Positions 40,498-52,622 of a stretch of DNA of 64,000 bases are shown one piece after another (positions within the stretch are counted from its first letter, which is position 1; the number at the start of each line of letters is the position of its first letter). The notes under the pieces were generated by a model. That model did not search any database, had not been told where the DNA came from, and worked only from the letters and a program-made list of their open reading frames with translations. The DNA is from Streptomyces sp. SS1-1 (lineage in GTDB: Bacteria > Actinomycetota > Actinomycetes > Streptomycetales > Streptomycetaceae). Location of the stretch: NCBI RefSeq assembly GCF_008973465.1, contig NZ_WBXN01000004.1, forward strand, positions 992,001 to 1,056,000, given 5' to 3'. The position numbers were made by a program, and so were the translations under genes.

Positions 40498-41298
40498 TCA
40501 GGCCGTCGGCAGCCAGTCGACGCGGCCCGCCAGCAGGGCGTATCCGACGAACGCCCCGATGTCGAGCAGGGTATGGGCGACGACCAGCGGGCCCACCCGC
40601 CCCCAGCGCCGGTAGAGGAGGACGAAGACGACGCCCATCACCATGTTGCCGAGGAAGCCGCCGATGCCCTGGTAGAGGTGGTAGGAGCCGCGCAGCACGG
40701 AGCTGGCCACCAGCGCGGCGCCGGGCGTCCAGCCCAGCTGCCCCAGCCGCCGCAGCAGATACCCGACGACGATGACCTCTTCCAGGACGGCGTTCTGCGC
40801 GGCCGACAGGATCAGCACCGGGTACTTCCACCACACGTCCGGCAGCGCCTCGGGCACCACCGTCAGGTTGAAGCCGAGTTCACGGACGGCGAGGTAGAAC
40901 GCGATCCCGGTGCTGCCGATCACCGCCGCGATCCCCGCGCCCCGGCCCAGGTCGAACCAGGGCCGCCCGCGGTCGAAGCCGATCGTCCGCATGCTCCGCC
41001 CCTCCCGCATGAGGAGGTGCGCGACCAGCGCGACGGGCACCAGCGCGCTGGCGATCCCGAACAGCTGCCAGGCCAGGTCCAGCCAGGGACGCCCGGGCGC
41101 CGCCGAGGCGTTGAGCGTGGCCGCCTGGTCCTTGAGGCCGCCCGGCTTCGTCACGGACCCGATGAAACTGATCAGGGCGGACACCCCGCTCGCGCCGAGC
41201 GAGAGCGCGAGGACGAGCAGCGTCTCGTCACGGAGGATCCGCCGTGCCGGCCGCTCGCGCGGAAAGGAATCGGCCAGGGGATCTGCCTCGCCCTGCAC
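40498..41298 (-). CDS. CPBP-family intramembrane metalloprotease
   Basis: The 266-residue membrane protein has about seven helices and the CPBP (Abi/Rce1-like) motifs: QNAVLEEVIVVGYLLRRLGQL (E-E pair), ASSVLRGSYHLYQGIGGFLGNMVMGVVFV (histidine motif) and LVVAHTLLDIGAFVGYALL (H-x-x-x-D). Members cleave prenylated or membrane substrates, or act in bacteriocin immunity; the target here is unknown. The GTG at 41298 follows GGAGG. It is convergent with PhzF and divergent from the VWA fusion gene at 41507. Confidence 0.9.
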   Translation of the reverse strand: MQGEADPLADSFPRERPARRILRDETLLVLALSLGASGVSALISFIGSVTKPGGLKDQAATLNASAAPGRPWLDLAWQLFGIASALVPVALVAHLLMREGRSMRTIGFDRGRPWFDLGRGAGIAAVIGSTGIAFYLAVRELGFNLTVVPEALPDVWWKYPVLILSAAQNAVLEEVIVVGYLLRRLGQLGWTPGAALVASSVLRGSYHLYQGIGGFLGNMVMGVVFVLLYRRWGRVGPLVVAHTLLDIGAFVGYALLAGRVDWLPTA

Positions 41299-41506
41299 AC
41301 CTGCCTCCAGTTGGCTAATCCCGTCTCATCCTGATCGCCGCCCCGCTAGGGTCTCGAAAAAAGCAACGAGGACCGTGCGGGGCCCGCCGTCGGGGGACGG
41401 GGTTCCGGTTCCGTACGGGGCGCACCGCCCGCACCGCCCCTCCGCCCGCCGCACGGCGGAGTGCGGCGCGGGAGCGGGCGGGGCGACAGGGAGGGGCACC
41501 ACCGTC

Positions 41507-43279
41507 ATGGGACGTCACAGCTTGCCCGATCAGTATGGAGCGGGCAGCGGCGACCCCCGTCGGCGCGCCTTCCGTCGCCGGCTGGCGCTGGTGACGGCCG
41601 TGGCGCTGACGGTGGCCGGCGGTACGGCCGCCGCGGTCGCGCAGGGCCTGCTCTCCTTCGGCACGTCGTGCCAGGACGACGCGGTACGGCTGAGGCTGCT
41701 GGCCGCCCCCGAGGTGGCGCCCGCGCTGCAGACGGCCGCCGAACGTGCCCGGCGTGCCGGTCTCACCTCGGACGGGCGGTGCGTGGCCGTGACCGTGATC
41801 GCCCGGGAGCCGCACCAGGTCGCCACGGCGCTGACGGCGGACGAGGACCCCGGCGCCGAGGTGTGGGTGCCGGACTCGCAAGCCTGGGTGCAGCGGCTCA
41901 CGGCGAACGGCGGCAGCGCCGAGGTCTCCACGATCGGCCATGTCGCCACCTCGCCGGTCGGGGTCGCGATGGCCCCGGCCGCCGCGAAGTCGCTGGGCTG
42001 GCCGGACCGGACGTACACCTGGACGGAGCTGGCCGCGGCCACCCTGGGCGGCGGTCCCGTGCGGCTCGGGGCGGCCGACCCTGCGCGGAGCGCGGCCGGG
42101 CTGCTCGCGCTGACCCGGGTGAGCGCGGCCGCGGGCGCCGCGAAGGGCGGCGACACCCGCGCGGCGGGCCTGATGAAGGCGCTGTCGGAACGGGTCACCG
42201 ACGGCGACGGGCAGGTCCTGGAGACGCTGCCGCGCGACACCTCGGACACCGAGTCGGCCAACCCCCGGCGCAACCAGGCGGTGATCCTCAGCGAGCAGGC
42301 CGCCTTCCGCTACAACGCGGCCACCGAGGACGCCCGTGACCTGGACTTCTTCTACCCGGAGGACGGGGCGCCGCGGCTCGACTACCCGTACGCGCTGCTC
42401 GACCAGACCGGGCTGACGACCGACGAGAGCCGGGCGGCGATCCGGTTCATGAGCTATCTCGACGACCCGGAGCAGCAGCGCCTGCTGGAGCGCCACGGCT
42501 TCCGCACGTCCGACGAGCGGGTGCCCGACGGCTTGGTCGAGCGGGCCGGCGGCAGCCCCTCCCAGCCGTACGCGAAGCCCGTGGACCGTCCGGCGACGGG
42601 GGTCGCGCTCCAGGAGTCGCTCGGCGTCTGGGAGATCACCGTGCGCAGCGCGCGGATCACCATGGTCGTGGACGCCTCCGCGTCCATGGCGGAGCGGGTG
42701 CCTGCGACCGAGCGGTCCCGTATGGACGTCACCAAGGCGTCGCTGCGCCGCGCGCTGGACACATTCACGGCGGACGACGAGATCGGCCTGTGGGACTTCT
42801 CCACCGCGCTGGACGGCGCCAAGGACTACCGCGTGCGCGTACCGGCCGGGCGCCTGGGGGACAGCGAGGGCGACGTCACCCAACGCGACCGCCTGGAGAC
42901 GGCGTTCGGAAAGCTGAAGCCGGTGAAGGACGGCGCGACGGGCCTGTACGACACGACGCTCGCCGCGTACCGGGAGGCGACCAGGTCCTACGCGAAGGGC
43001 AGGTTCAACGCGGTGGTCGTCCTCACGGACGGCGTCAACGAGGACCCGGGCAGCGTCTCACGGGCCGGTCTCCTCGCACGGCTGGAGGAACTCGCCGATC
43101 CCAAGCGCCCGCTTCCGCTCATCATGATCGCGGTGGGCCCGGACGCCGACCGCGAGGAGGCCGACCGGATCGCGAAGGCCACCGGCGGCTCGGGGCACGA
43201 GGTGACGGACCCGGCCCAGATGGAGACGGCCATCCTGAAGGCGATCGTGAAGGCGGCGTCCCCGGACCGGCGGGGCTGA
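41507..43279 (+). CDS. Substrate-binding-like/VWA-domain fusion protein
   Basis: The 590-residue protein has a basic N terminus, one membrane anchor (ALVTAVALTVAGGTAAAVAQGLL, about residues 26-48), then an extracellular part. Residues about 60-370 look like a type 2 periplasmic-binding fold (VRLRLLAAPEVAPALQTAAERA, AEVWVPDSQAWVQRL, IRFMSYLDDPEQQRLLERHGF). Residues about 385-585 are a von Willebrand A domain with the MIDAS metal site DASASM and a later VVLTDGVNED. Such fusions occur in actinobacteria near the wall but their ligand is not known. The ATG at 41507 follows AGGGAGGGG. Confidence 0.88.
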   Translation: MGRHSLPDQYGAGSGDPRRRAFRRRLALVTAVALTVAGGTAAAVAQGLLSFGTSCQDDAVRLRLLAAPEVAPALQTAAERARRAGLTSDGRCVAVTVIAREPHQVATALTADEDPGAEVWVPDSQAWVQRLTANGGSAEVSTIGHVATSPVGVAMAPAAAKSLGWPDRTYTWTELAAATLGGGPVRLGAADPARSAAGLLALTRVSAAAGAAKGGDTRAAGLMKALSERVTDGDGQVLETLPRDTSDTESANPRRNQAVILSEQAAFRYNAATEDARDLDFFYPEDGAPRLDYPYALLDQTGLTTDESRAAIRFMSYLDDPEQQRLLERHGFRTSDERVPDGLVERAGGSPSQPYAKPVDRPATGVALQESLGVWEITVRSARITMVVDASASMAERVPATERSRMDVTKASLRRALDTFTADDEIGLWDFSTALDGAKDYRVRVPAGRLGDSEGDVTQRDRLETAFGKLKPVKDGATGLYDTTLAAYREATRSYAKGRFNAVVVLTDGVNEDPGSVSRAGLLARLEELADPKRPLPLIMIAVGPDADREEADRIAKATGGSGHEVTDPAQMETAILKAIVKAASPDRRG

Positions 43280-43309
43280 CGGCGAACCGCCCGCCCCGCC
43301 GGGCGGTCC

Positions 43310-44827
43310 TCACACCGCCGGCACCGGCTCCGGCAGGCCCACCGGCCAGGTGTGCACGGGCTCGCCGCGGTGCATCAGCTCCCGGTAGCGCCGGGTGGTC
43401 GCGGCCAGCGCGGCGTCCCGGCTCAGCCCGGCCTCCAGGGCCCGGTGGAAGGTGGCCGCCTGCCAGGACGCGCCGTTGGTGCGCCGGCGGCAGCGCTCCT
43501 CGATGACGCCCAGGTAGAAGTCGCGGTCGGCCGGTTCGACCCCCCACGCGTCCAGCCCGGACGCCGCCAGCGGCAGCAGCTCGTCGCGGACGAGGCTGAC
43601 GGCGTCGACCTCGGCCATGGCGCCGTGCCGTCCGCGGCGCGGCCAGCGCAGCCGGGCGTCGATGCCGTCCTTGCACGCGGCGTCGAAGTTGGCGGCGGCC
43701 GCTTCGAAGGGCATCCGGGTCCAGACGGGCCGCGTCTCCTCGGCGAGGGCGCGGACGACTCCGTAGTAGAAGGCCGCGTTGGCGATGATGTCGGTGACGG
43801 TGGGTCCGGCGGGCAGGACGCGGTTCTCCACACGCAGGTGCGGTACGCCGTCGGCGATGTCGTAGACGGGCCGGTTCCAGCGGTAGACGGTGCCGTTGTG
43901 CAGGACGAGCTCGGAGAGGGTGGGGGTGCCGCCGGCGTCCAGCACCTCGAGCGGGTCCTCGTCGTCGCAGATCGGCAGCAGGGCTGGGAAGTAGCGCAGG
44001 TTCTCCTCGAAGAGGTCGTACGCCGAGGTGATCCAGCGCTCCCCGAACCAGGTGCGCGGCCGTACGCCTTGCGCCTGGAGCTCGGGCGGGCGGGTGTCGG
44101 TGGACTGCTGGAACAGGGGCGGGCGGGACTCGCGCCACAGCTCGCGGCCGAAGAGGAACGGCGAGTTGGCGCCGACCGCGATCTGTGCGGCGGCGACCGC
44201 CTGGGCGGCGTTCCAGACGTCGGCGAAGCGGCCCGGGGTGACCTGGAGATGCAGCTGCACGGAGGTGCAGGCCGCTTCGGGCGCGATCGACTTCGAGGTG
44301 CACGTCAGGCGTTCCACGCCATCGATGTCGAGCGTGAAGTCCTCGCCGCGCGCCGCCACGATCTGCTCGTTGAGGAGCGCGTAGCGGTCCACCTCGGAGA
44401 GGTTCGAGGAGACCAGGTCGTCACGGTCGAGGGTCGGCAGAATGCCGATCATCACGATTCCCGCGTCGACCTCTCCCGCTTTTCGGTCGGCATATGCCAG
44501 CGACGTACGGAGTTCCTCGCCGAGCTGGTCGAAAACGCGGCCCTCCAGTCGGTGCGGGGCTATGTTGACCTCCAGGTTGAACATCGCGAGTTCCGTCTGG
44601 AAGTCCCGGCTGGCGATGCGCTCCAGCACCTGTCCGTTCAACATTTTCGGCATACCGTCGGCGCCGGCGAGATTCAACTCGATCTCCAGCCCCAGCAGAT
44701 TCCTGGGACGGTCGAACCGCCGCTCCTCCAGCAGCCGCTCCAGCCCCGTCAGGCACTGCCGCAGCTTGTCGCGGTAGTGCTGACGATCGGACAGGTCGAA
44801 CCGACCTGCCACGACCTTCTCCCCCAT
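43310..44827 (-). CDS. GCS2-family glutamate-cysteine ligase-like protein
   Basis: The 505-residue protein belongs to the carboxylate-amine ligase family GCS2. NLLGLEIELNLAGADGMPKMLN is the N-terminal glutamate-rich metal/ATP region, TELAMFNLEVNIAPHRLEG and ACTSVQLHLQVTPGRFADVWNAAQAV contain further acidic and histidine ligands, and VRPRTWFGERWI and LRVENRVLPAGPTVTDIIANAAFYYG close the site. It would join glutamate (or another acid) to an amine with ATP. Streptomyces uses mycothiol instead of glutathione, so gamma-glutamylcysteine need not be the product. The ATG at 44827 follows GAGGAGGA. Confidence 0.85.
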   Translation of the reverse strand: MGEKVVAGRFDLSDRQHYRDKLRQCLTGLERLLEERRFDRPRNLLGLEIELNLAGADGMPKMLNGQVLERIASRDFQTELAMFNLEVNIAPHRLEGRVFDQLGEELRTSLAYADRKAGEVDAGIVMIGILPTLDRDDLVSSNLSEVDRYALLNEQIVAARGEDFTLDIDGVERLTCTSKSIAPEAACTSVQLHLQVTPGRFADVWNAAQAVAAAQIAVGANSPFLFGRELWRESRPPLFQQSTDTRPPELQAQGVRPRTWFGERWITSAYDLFEENLRYFPALLPICDDEDPLEVLDAGGTPTLSELVLHNGTVYRWNRPVYDIADGVPHLRVENRVLPAGPTVTDIIANAAFYYGVVRALAEETRPVWTRMPFEAAAANFDAACKDGIDARLRWPRRGRHGAMAEVDAVSLVRDELLPLAASGLDAWGVEPADRDFYLGVIEERCRRRTNGASWQAATFHRALEAGLSRDAALAATTRRYRELMHRGEPVHTWPVGLPEPVPAV

Positions 44828-45384
44828 CGATGTCCTCCTCGGATGGGCGGGCCGAGGATCGGCCGCCGGTCTCGCGGGTCAGGTGGGATGATGCCCAGCC
44901 AAGGCGATCGATAACGTGCCCGCCCGGGCGTGTGGCCCGCTAGTCTGTTCCGATGTGACCGGTGGCACATTCACCGGGCAAGCGGCACAGCGCGGTTTCC
45001 GCGGGTTCACGAACTCGTGAAAAACGCCGACGACAATTGGCCGACCGCGCCCCGGACGTTTTTCGAGGTCATCACCACACCTCCGGCCGGCAATGGGGAT
45101 TTTCTCCCGCATATCGCCGACCGAATGCACCCTTGCCGTGTACACCAGGATCGGCTAGACGAAACATCATCTGAACAGTCGTCGTATAAACTGCGCTATC
45201 AGGCAGAGGGTCGGCACCCGCGGTCCCCGTACCTGTCGTCCAGGTGACGTACGGCAGGCCCGACATCCCCCGCGCTTCAGGACCCCGGCTCCCCGGCATC
45301 TCTGGCCTCCCCCCGAGCAGACAGCGCTGTCCGCCCTGCCCCGCCCTCGCGCCATCGTGCCTGTCGAATGAGAGGCGACCCACC
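44828..45384. other. Non-coding divergent region with palindrome
   Basis: These 557 bases separate the GCS2 gene from the conserved hypothetical gene at 45385. Base composition falls well below the neighbours between 44990 and 45200. A perfect palindrome TTCACGAACTCGTGAA (45006-45021, 7-bp arms) stands alone, and a promoter-like TGAACA...TATAAA runs near 45171-45190 pointing right. A frame from 44930 to 45247 is open but has unusual codon use and no recognisable motif, so I leave it out. The region may hold an untranslated leader or regulatory RNA. Confidence 0.5.
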
Positions 45385-45987
45385 ATGCCGCTGCACGTTC
45401 CCCCGGCTCCCGCGCCCGCCCTGCGCTCCGTCCTGACCGCGCTCGGTTCCCCCACCGCCGTCAGCGAGGCCCGAACTCCCTCCCTGCGCGCCGCGCAGGG
45501 GCCCACCACGCCCGAACTCCCGCTGCCGGTCCATGTCCTGGACGAGCTCACGCCGGGAGGCCTGTCCGCGACCCGGCTGGCCGGCTGGCGTTTTCTGATC
45601 CGGTCCGGCGAACGCGCGGTGGCCGCGGCCGAGACCCGGCTGACCCCCGACGGCTGGACCTTCTCGCACTTCTTCGAGGGCCCCTACATCACGTCGACCG
45701 AGCGCGCGCTGCGCCAGGCCGAGACGCTGCCGCAGCCGTACCAGCCGCGTCTGCTGTCGTTCCCCGGCCTCTACATGCTCACCCTGTGGCTGCACGCCGA
45801 CAGCACCGCCGACGCCGCCTCCGGCCACCCCGACCCCGCGGACGTCCTCATCCCGCTGGCGCCGGCGCCTCCCGGCATCGCCTCCCACGTCCCGCACCGG
45901 GTGGCCGACCTGCTGCCCGTCCTCACCCTGCGGGCCACGCCGACCCCGCTGCCACCCCTGCCACCCCTGCTCGGTTCGCCGGCCTGA
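45385..45987 (+). CDS. Hypothetical protein
   Basis: The 200-residue protein starts with a proline/alanine-rich section, then a compact domain: LDELTPGGLSATRLAGWRFLIRSGERAVAAAETRLTPDGWTFSHFFEGPYITSTERALRQAETLPQPYQPRLLSFPGLYMLTLWLHAD, and ends Pro-rich (TPTPLPPLPPLLGSPA). I recall similar proteins in Streptomyces with no assigned function. The strand pattern hints at a beta-rich enzyme-inhibitor or binding fold, but nothing decisive is visible. The ATG at 45385 follows GAGAGGCG. A strong terminator follows at 46013. Confidence 0.7.
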   Translation: MPLHVPPAPAPALRSVLTALGSPTAVSEARTPSLRAAQGPTTPELPLPVHVLDELTPGGLSATRLAGWRFLIRSGERAVAAAETRLTPDGWTFSHFFEGPYITSTERALRQAETLPQPYQPRLLSFPGLYMLTLWLHADSTADAASGHPDPADVLIPLAPAPPGIASHVPHRVADLLPVLTLRATPTPLPPLPPLLGSPA

Positions 45988-46012
45988 CCGGCCGAGGCGC
46001 GAGATCCGAGGC

Positions 46013-46052
46013 CCGTGCACCCCGTCACCACTCCTGGTGGCGGGGTGCACGG
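46013..46052 (+). terminator. Hairpin terminator
   Basis: CCGTGCACCCCG (46013-46024) pairs with CGGGGTGCACGG (46041-46052), and the interior CACCA/TGGTG extends the stem to a CTCC loop, giving one long nearly perfect hairpin 25 bases after the hypothetical gene. Confidence 0.82.
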
Positions 46053-46318
46053 CGTTCGAGGGCCACCCGGGACTAGCCCCATCAGGCCAGGTGAAACCAC
46101 CCGAAGGGACAGTGCGGTGGGGATGAACCGCCCGCGCGGGTGACGCGTCCTGAACGAGTGAGAAGCGGTGCTGCCAAATCCCTGCGGATTACCGGCCGTA
46201 GGGCAACACTGGGTTCCGACCGACTCGACAACGGGGGGCGGCCATGAGCGAAGCTTCACGCCGCGACACAGCCACACCAGCCATCACATCCGTCACGACA
46301 GAGCGAAAGATCCCTTCC

Positions 46319-46525
46319 ATGTGCCAGCACCAACCACCGTGCCCGTCAGCCGACTCCGCCGACCGGGAATCCGCCCGACTCGTGGCGCACCACCCGGAGC
46401 AGGGCTGGAGCCTGCTGTGCAACGGCGTCCTCCTCTTCGAGGACACCGGTGAACTCCTGCCGGACGGCCAGATCATCGCCCCGCACCGTCCGCTGGGCGC
46501 CGCCAGGGTGGTCACCGCCGCGTAG
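46319..46525 (+). CDS. DUF5999 family small protein
   Basis: The 68-residue protein matches the streptomycete DUF5999 family: MCQHQPPCPSADSADRESARL is the conserved N terminus with a C-x-H-x-P-x-C pair, and HPEQGWSLLCNGVLLFEDTGELLPDGQIIAPHRP the core. The cysteines and histidines may bind zinc. Function is unknown. I start at 46319 by family agreement; an in-frame ATG at 46244 would add 25 residues that look like leader sequence. Two hairpins follow. Confidence 0.83.
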   Translation: MCQHQPPCPSADSADRESARLVAHHPEQGWSLLCNGVLLFEDTGELLPDGQIIAPHRPLGAARVVTAA

Positions 46526-46571
46526 TCCCGCGGTACCGGGCGGCGCCCGCCGTACGCCCGGAGTTCTTCCA

Positions 46572-46607
46572 GGGGCCGGTCGCAGACTCCGACTGCGAGC
46601 CGGCCCC
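46572..46607 (+). terminator. Hairpin downstream of the DUF5999 gene
   Basis: GGGGCCGG (46572-46579) pairs with CCGGCCCC (46600-46607), and CGCAG/CTGCG extends the stem to a 7-base loop with a small bulge. It is the first of two hairpins between DUF5999 and gcvP. Confidence 0.6.
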
Positions 46608-46684
46608 CACGTGTGTCCGGGCATGCTCACGCACGGTAGCGCCCTGAACGCCCAGCCGTCACAAGGAAGTCGGCAGCCGACCGA

Positions 46685-46727
46685 AAGGGCTCCGCCCCCG
46701 GCCGGTACAGCCGGGGGCGGAGCCCTT
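46685..46727. terminator. Bidirectional terminator between DUF5999 and gcvP
   Basis: Bases 46685-46702 and 46710-46727 are exact complements over 18 bp (AAGGGCTCCGCCCCCGGC and its reverse complement) with a 7-base loop. It lies 16 bases beyond the gcvP stop, with AA/TT outer pairs as in intrinsic terminators. Confidence 0.85.
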
Positions 46728-46742
46728 CACATCAGGGGACGG

Positions 46743-49625
<2,883 letters not shown>

Positions 49626-49689
49626 TGCGGAGGCCTCCTGGTCTGACGCGACCTTCGTGGGGCACCACGGCACGGGTACCCGGACGGCC

Positions 49690-49885
49690 TCCCCCTCTGT
49701 CATCTCAACCTGAGAGCTTCACCGGGCGCCCGAGGGTCCCGGCTTTCACCGTCGGTGAGAGCGGGAGCCGTCGACACCCGCCCTGCTTTCAGAGTGACCT
49801 CGTCCGTGCGGTACGTGTGCCTGAGAGATTCCGGGGAGGATTTGCTCCTTCGGCGCCTCCGGTGATCTCCGGAGGACTCTCCCGC
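49690..49885 (-). promoter_or_regulatory. Tandem glycine riboswitch of gcvP
   Basis: The transcript upstream of gcvP carries the two-aptamer glycine riboswitch. Aptamer 1 begins GGGAGAGTCC (49885 leftward), has GCCGAAGGAGCAA and closes with AATCTCTCAGGCAC. Aptamer 2 has CCGCTCTCACCGACGGTGAAAGCC and closes with GAAGCTCTCAGGTTGAGATGACAGAGGGG. The A-A-x-CTCTCAGG consensus appears in both. A -10 box TAGGCT at 49907-49912 would start the RNA just ahead. Glycine binding is known to turn on such gcv genes. Confidence 0.95.
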
Positions 49886-50007
49886 ACGGGGTCAGCAGCC
49901 GGTTCCAGCCTACCAGCGGGGTCGCCGCACGAACCTTCGAGTGGCCGCCGTCACGGATCTGGCTTTTCGTAGTGCTGACGGATGACTTGCGACCAAGTGG
50001 AGGGACC

Positions 50008-50400
50008 GTGCAGACCGACATCGATCCGCGCAACCTGATCGGCCGCAAGGCCTTCGACCGCAACGGCACCAAGATCGGCACCATCGACGAGGTGTACCTG
50101 GACGACGCGACCGGTATACCCGAATGGGCGGCGATACGCACCGGACTCTTCTCCCGCGACGCCTTCGTCCCCCTGGAGCCCAGCGAACTGGTGGACGGCA
50201 CCTGCACGTCCCTTCGACCGCGCCCTCATCAAGGACGCCCCCGACTTCGGTGTAGGCCGCCACCTCTCCCCCGAACAGGAACTCCAGCTCTACCACCACT
50301 ACGGCCTCGACGTGTCTCCAGGCCCCCCACCCCCCGACCACGACTTCGGCACCCTGGCCCACAAACACCCCCGACGACAAAACCCCCCACCCCTGACCCA
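50008..50400 (+). pseudogene. PRC-barrel domain protein, frame broken
   Basis: The GTG at 50008 follows GGAGGGA and opens QTDIDPRNLIGRKAFDRNGTKIGTIDEVYLDDATG, a PRC-barrel domain of the type found in streptomycete stress proteins, to FVPLEPSELVDGT. Then two single C bases appear missing (ACCTG for ACCCTG at about 50200, GTCCCTTC for GTCCCCTTC at about 50210). The expected continuation FDRALIKDAPDFGVGRHLSPEQELQLYHHYGLDV is present from 50213 in the shifted frame. Full homologues have about 130 residues. The end near 50400 is approximate because the C-terminal tail merges with repeats. It is divergent from gcvP. Confidence 0.75.
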
Positions 50401-51039
50401 CCGCGCCCCGAGCCCTCCCCGCAGCTGCGCACACTCCCCCTCCGAAGCTGCGCCCGGCCGCCCCATCCCAACTGCGGGCAGTCGTGCCGCTGGGGCGGCA
50501 CGGGTGGCACAGCGGCACCCCCAAACGCCGCCGCGCTCTCCGCCCCGCCCTCCACCCCCCGGGCCCCCGCCCCAGCCGTACTGGCGCTCCGCTCGCCCAC
50601 TGCGCGGGCACGGCCCCTCCATAGGCTGCGCCCACCCGACTCGCCGTAGCGGATCCCAACCGTGCCGCAGCCACACACCACCCACCCCAGCCGCGCCGAC
50701 GACCAACTCCCCAGGGGGGCGATGGCACCGGTACCCGCGACCGCGACGCCGATGACCATGCGGGCCGCCGTGCCGCTGCTCAGTCGGAGCCGGCGGACGG
50801 CGACTGCACAGGCACCACCCCGCCATAGCTCCGGGCACCACCCCCCCCAACTGCGGGCACCCGTGCCGCCTCAGCTGCGGGCAGTCGTGCCGCTGGGGCG
50901 GCACGGGTGGGCGCAGCGGCACCCGCAAGCGCGGCCGCGCCCCTCCGCCCCGCACTCCAACCCGGGCCCCGCCCAAGCACCGTCACCGTCACCGGCACCG
51001 GCACCGGCACCGCAGCCCAGCACAAGCACCCCGCACCCC
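50401..51039. repeat. Intergenic repeats with conserved hairpin
   Basis: About 640 GC-rich bases without a convincing gene. A 36-base sequence starting CTGCGGGCAGTCGTGCC occurs exactly twice (50472-50507 and 50875-50910), and shorter copies appear at 50849 and around 50424-50450. Each full copy includes CGTGCCG-CTGGGG-CGGCACG, a perfect 7-bp stem. I have seen similar repeats in intergenic DNA of other streptomycetes, as far as memory serves. ACCGGCACCGGCACCGGC-type short repeats lie at 50989-51012. Confidence 0.75.
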
Positions 51040-52578
51040 CTACCCCCGCACCACAGGCGGCGACGCCTCCCCCCGCACACCAGAACCCACCGCTTCCCCC
51101 CCACCCGAAACCAACGGCAACGGCTCCGCCACCTCCAACGCCGGATCATCGACCCGAAACGTCCGCACCCGCCCCGGCCCGGACTCCGGCGTCTCGAACC
51201 GCACCGTCACCCGCCCGACCCCACTCCCTTGCACCCACCCGGGCCCATACTCGGCATGCCGCACATCGTGCCCCGCATGCCACCGCCGCTCGGCCGCCGC
51301 CTGCCCCTGCCCCTCGGCATCCCCGTCACCAGCCTCGGCCGCCACGGACGCATCAGGAGTGACTGCGGCGCCCTCACGCCCAGCCCCAGCCCCAGCCCCA
51401 GCCCCGGCCCCAGCTCCAGCCCCACCCCCAGAATCCCCCTCTCCTTCACTCCCGTCCCCCACAACCCCCGCCCCCTCCTCGACACCGCCCCCCGCAACCG
51501 CAACCGCCCCCCGCCGCCTGCGCGAACAGATCCTCCTGCGTGTAGTCGGCCAGCCCACTCACCCCGACCCCAGCAACCGCACACCTCCGGTCGTATCCAC
51601 CCCCTCCAGCAACCGCGCCGCAGCCTCCCGCACCACCGCCGGATCATCCGTCGGCCCCCGCAACGTCTCCGACCGCGTCAACGTCGAGAAGTCGTACCGC
51701 CGCACCTTCAGCACGATCGTCCGCCCCGAAAGACCGGCTTCCGCAACCGCCCCCACACACCGATCGGCCAGCCGCTGCACCTCCAGCCCCACCCGCACCC
51801 GGTCATGGATGTCCACGTCGTACGTGTCCTCGACCGAGACGGACTTCGCCTCGCGCTCCGCCACCACGGGCCGCTCGTCGTGGGCCAGCGCCATCGCGTA
51901 CAGGGCGTGCCCGTGCGCCTTCCCCAGCAGCCGCACCAGCTCGTCCTCACCCGCCTCGGCGATCTCCTCGACGGTGTGGATCCCGGCCCGCCGCAGATGG
52001 TCCCCGGTGGCCGGCCCCACCCGGGCAGCACCCGCACGGACATCGGCCCGAGCAACGCCCGCTCGGTCCCCGGCTCGATCAGCACCAATCCATCCGGCTT
52101 GGCCTGCTCCGAGGCGATCTTCGCGACCATCTTGGACGCCGCGAGCCCCACCGACCCCGCCAGCCCGGTGGCGGCCCGTATGTCGGAGCGCAGCTTCACC
52201 CCCACCAGCCGGGCGGACTCGCGTCCCAGGCCACTCCCCCGGCCTCCAGATCCACGAACGCCTCGTCCAGGCTCAACGGCTCCACCAGCGGCGACAGCTC
52301 CCGCAGCAGCCCCATCACGCGCTCGCTGACATCCCGGTAGATCGAGAAGCGCGGCACGAGATACGCGGCGTTGGGCGCGAGCCGCCGCGCCTGGGCCATC
52401 GGCATGGCGGAGTGCACCCCGAAGATCCGCGCCTCGTACGAGGCCGTGGCGACCACCCGCGCGGCCCCAGCCCGCCCACGATGACGGCCTTCCCCCGCAG
52501 GCTCGGCTTGGACGCCTGCTCCACCGACGCGTAGAAGGCATCCATGTCGAGGTGCAGGATGGTGGGCGCGTTTCTCAC
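51040..52578 (-). pseudogene. dinB: DNA polymerase IV (Y family), frame broken several times
   Basis: All parts of a Pol IV of about 500 residues are present in order but in shifting frames. [38 protein letters not shown] starts at 52578 (catalytic D in LDMDAF). The next pieces are [22 protein letters not shown] to [18 protein letters not shown] (second acidic pair), then [44 protein letters not shown], then GPATGDHLRRAGIHTVEEIAEAG to GVRLLG, then [16 protein letters not shown] and the tail [32 protein letters not shown]. Breaks lie near 52465, 52225, 52022, 51545 and in the linker repeat. Four of them are explained by one G missing from a run. Confidence 0.82.
51379..51432. repeat. Hexamer repeat in the dinB linker
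   Basis: About eight imperfect copies of CCCAGC lie in tandem inside the region between the catalytic part and the C-terminal tail of dinB. It codes for alternating Gly/Ala in one frame and is a likely site for length error or slippage. Confidence 0.8.
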
Positions 52579-52622
52579 AGTTCCGATGCTGCCCTACGGC
52601 ACTGACAACGCCGCTGCGCGCC

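Noticed and set aside
44930..45247. A 105-codon frame upstream of the hypothetical gene at 45385
   Set aside because: Codon use is unlike the neighbours, there is no ribosome site and no recognisable motif.
50662..52534. Long plus-strand frames across the dinB region
   Set aside because: They are Pro/Arg/Thr-rich antisense shadows of the broken dinB gene and the GC-rich repeats.
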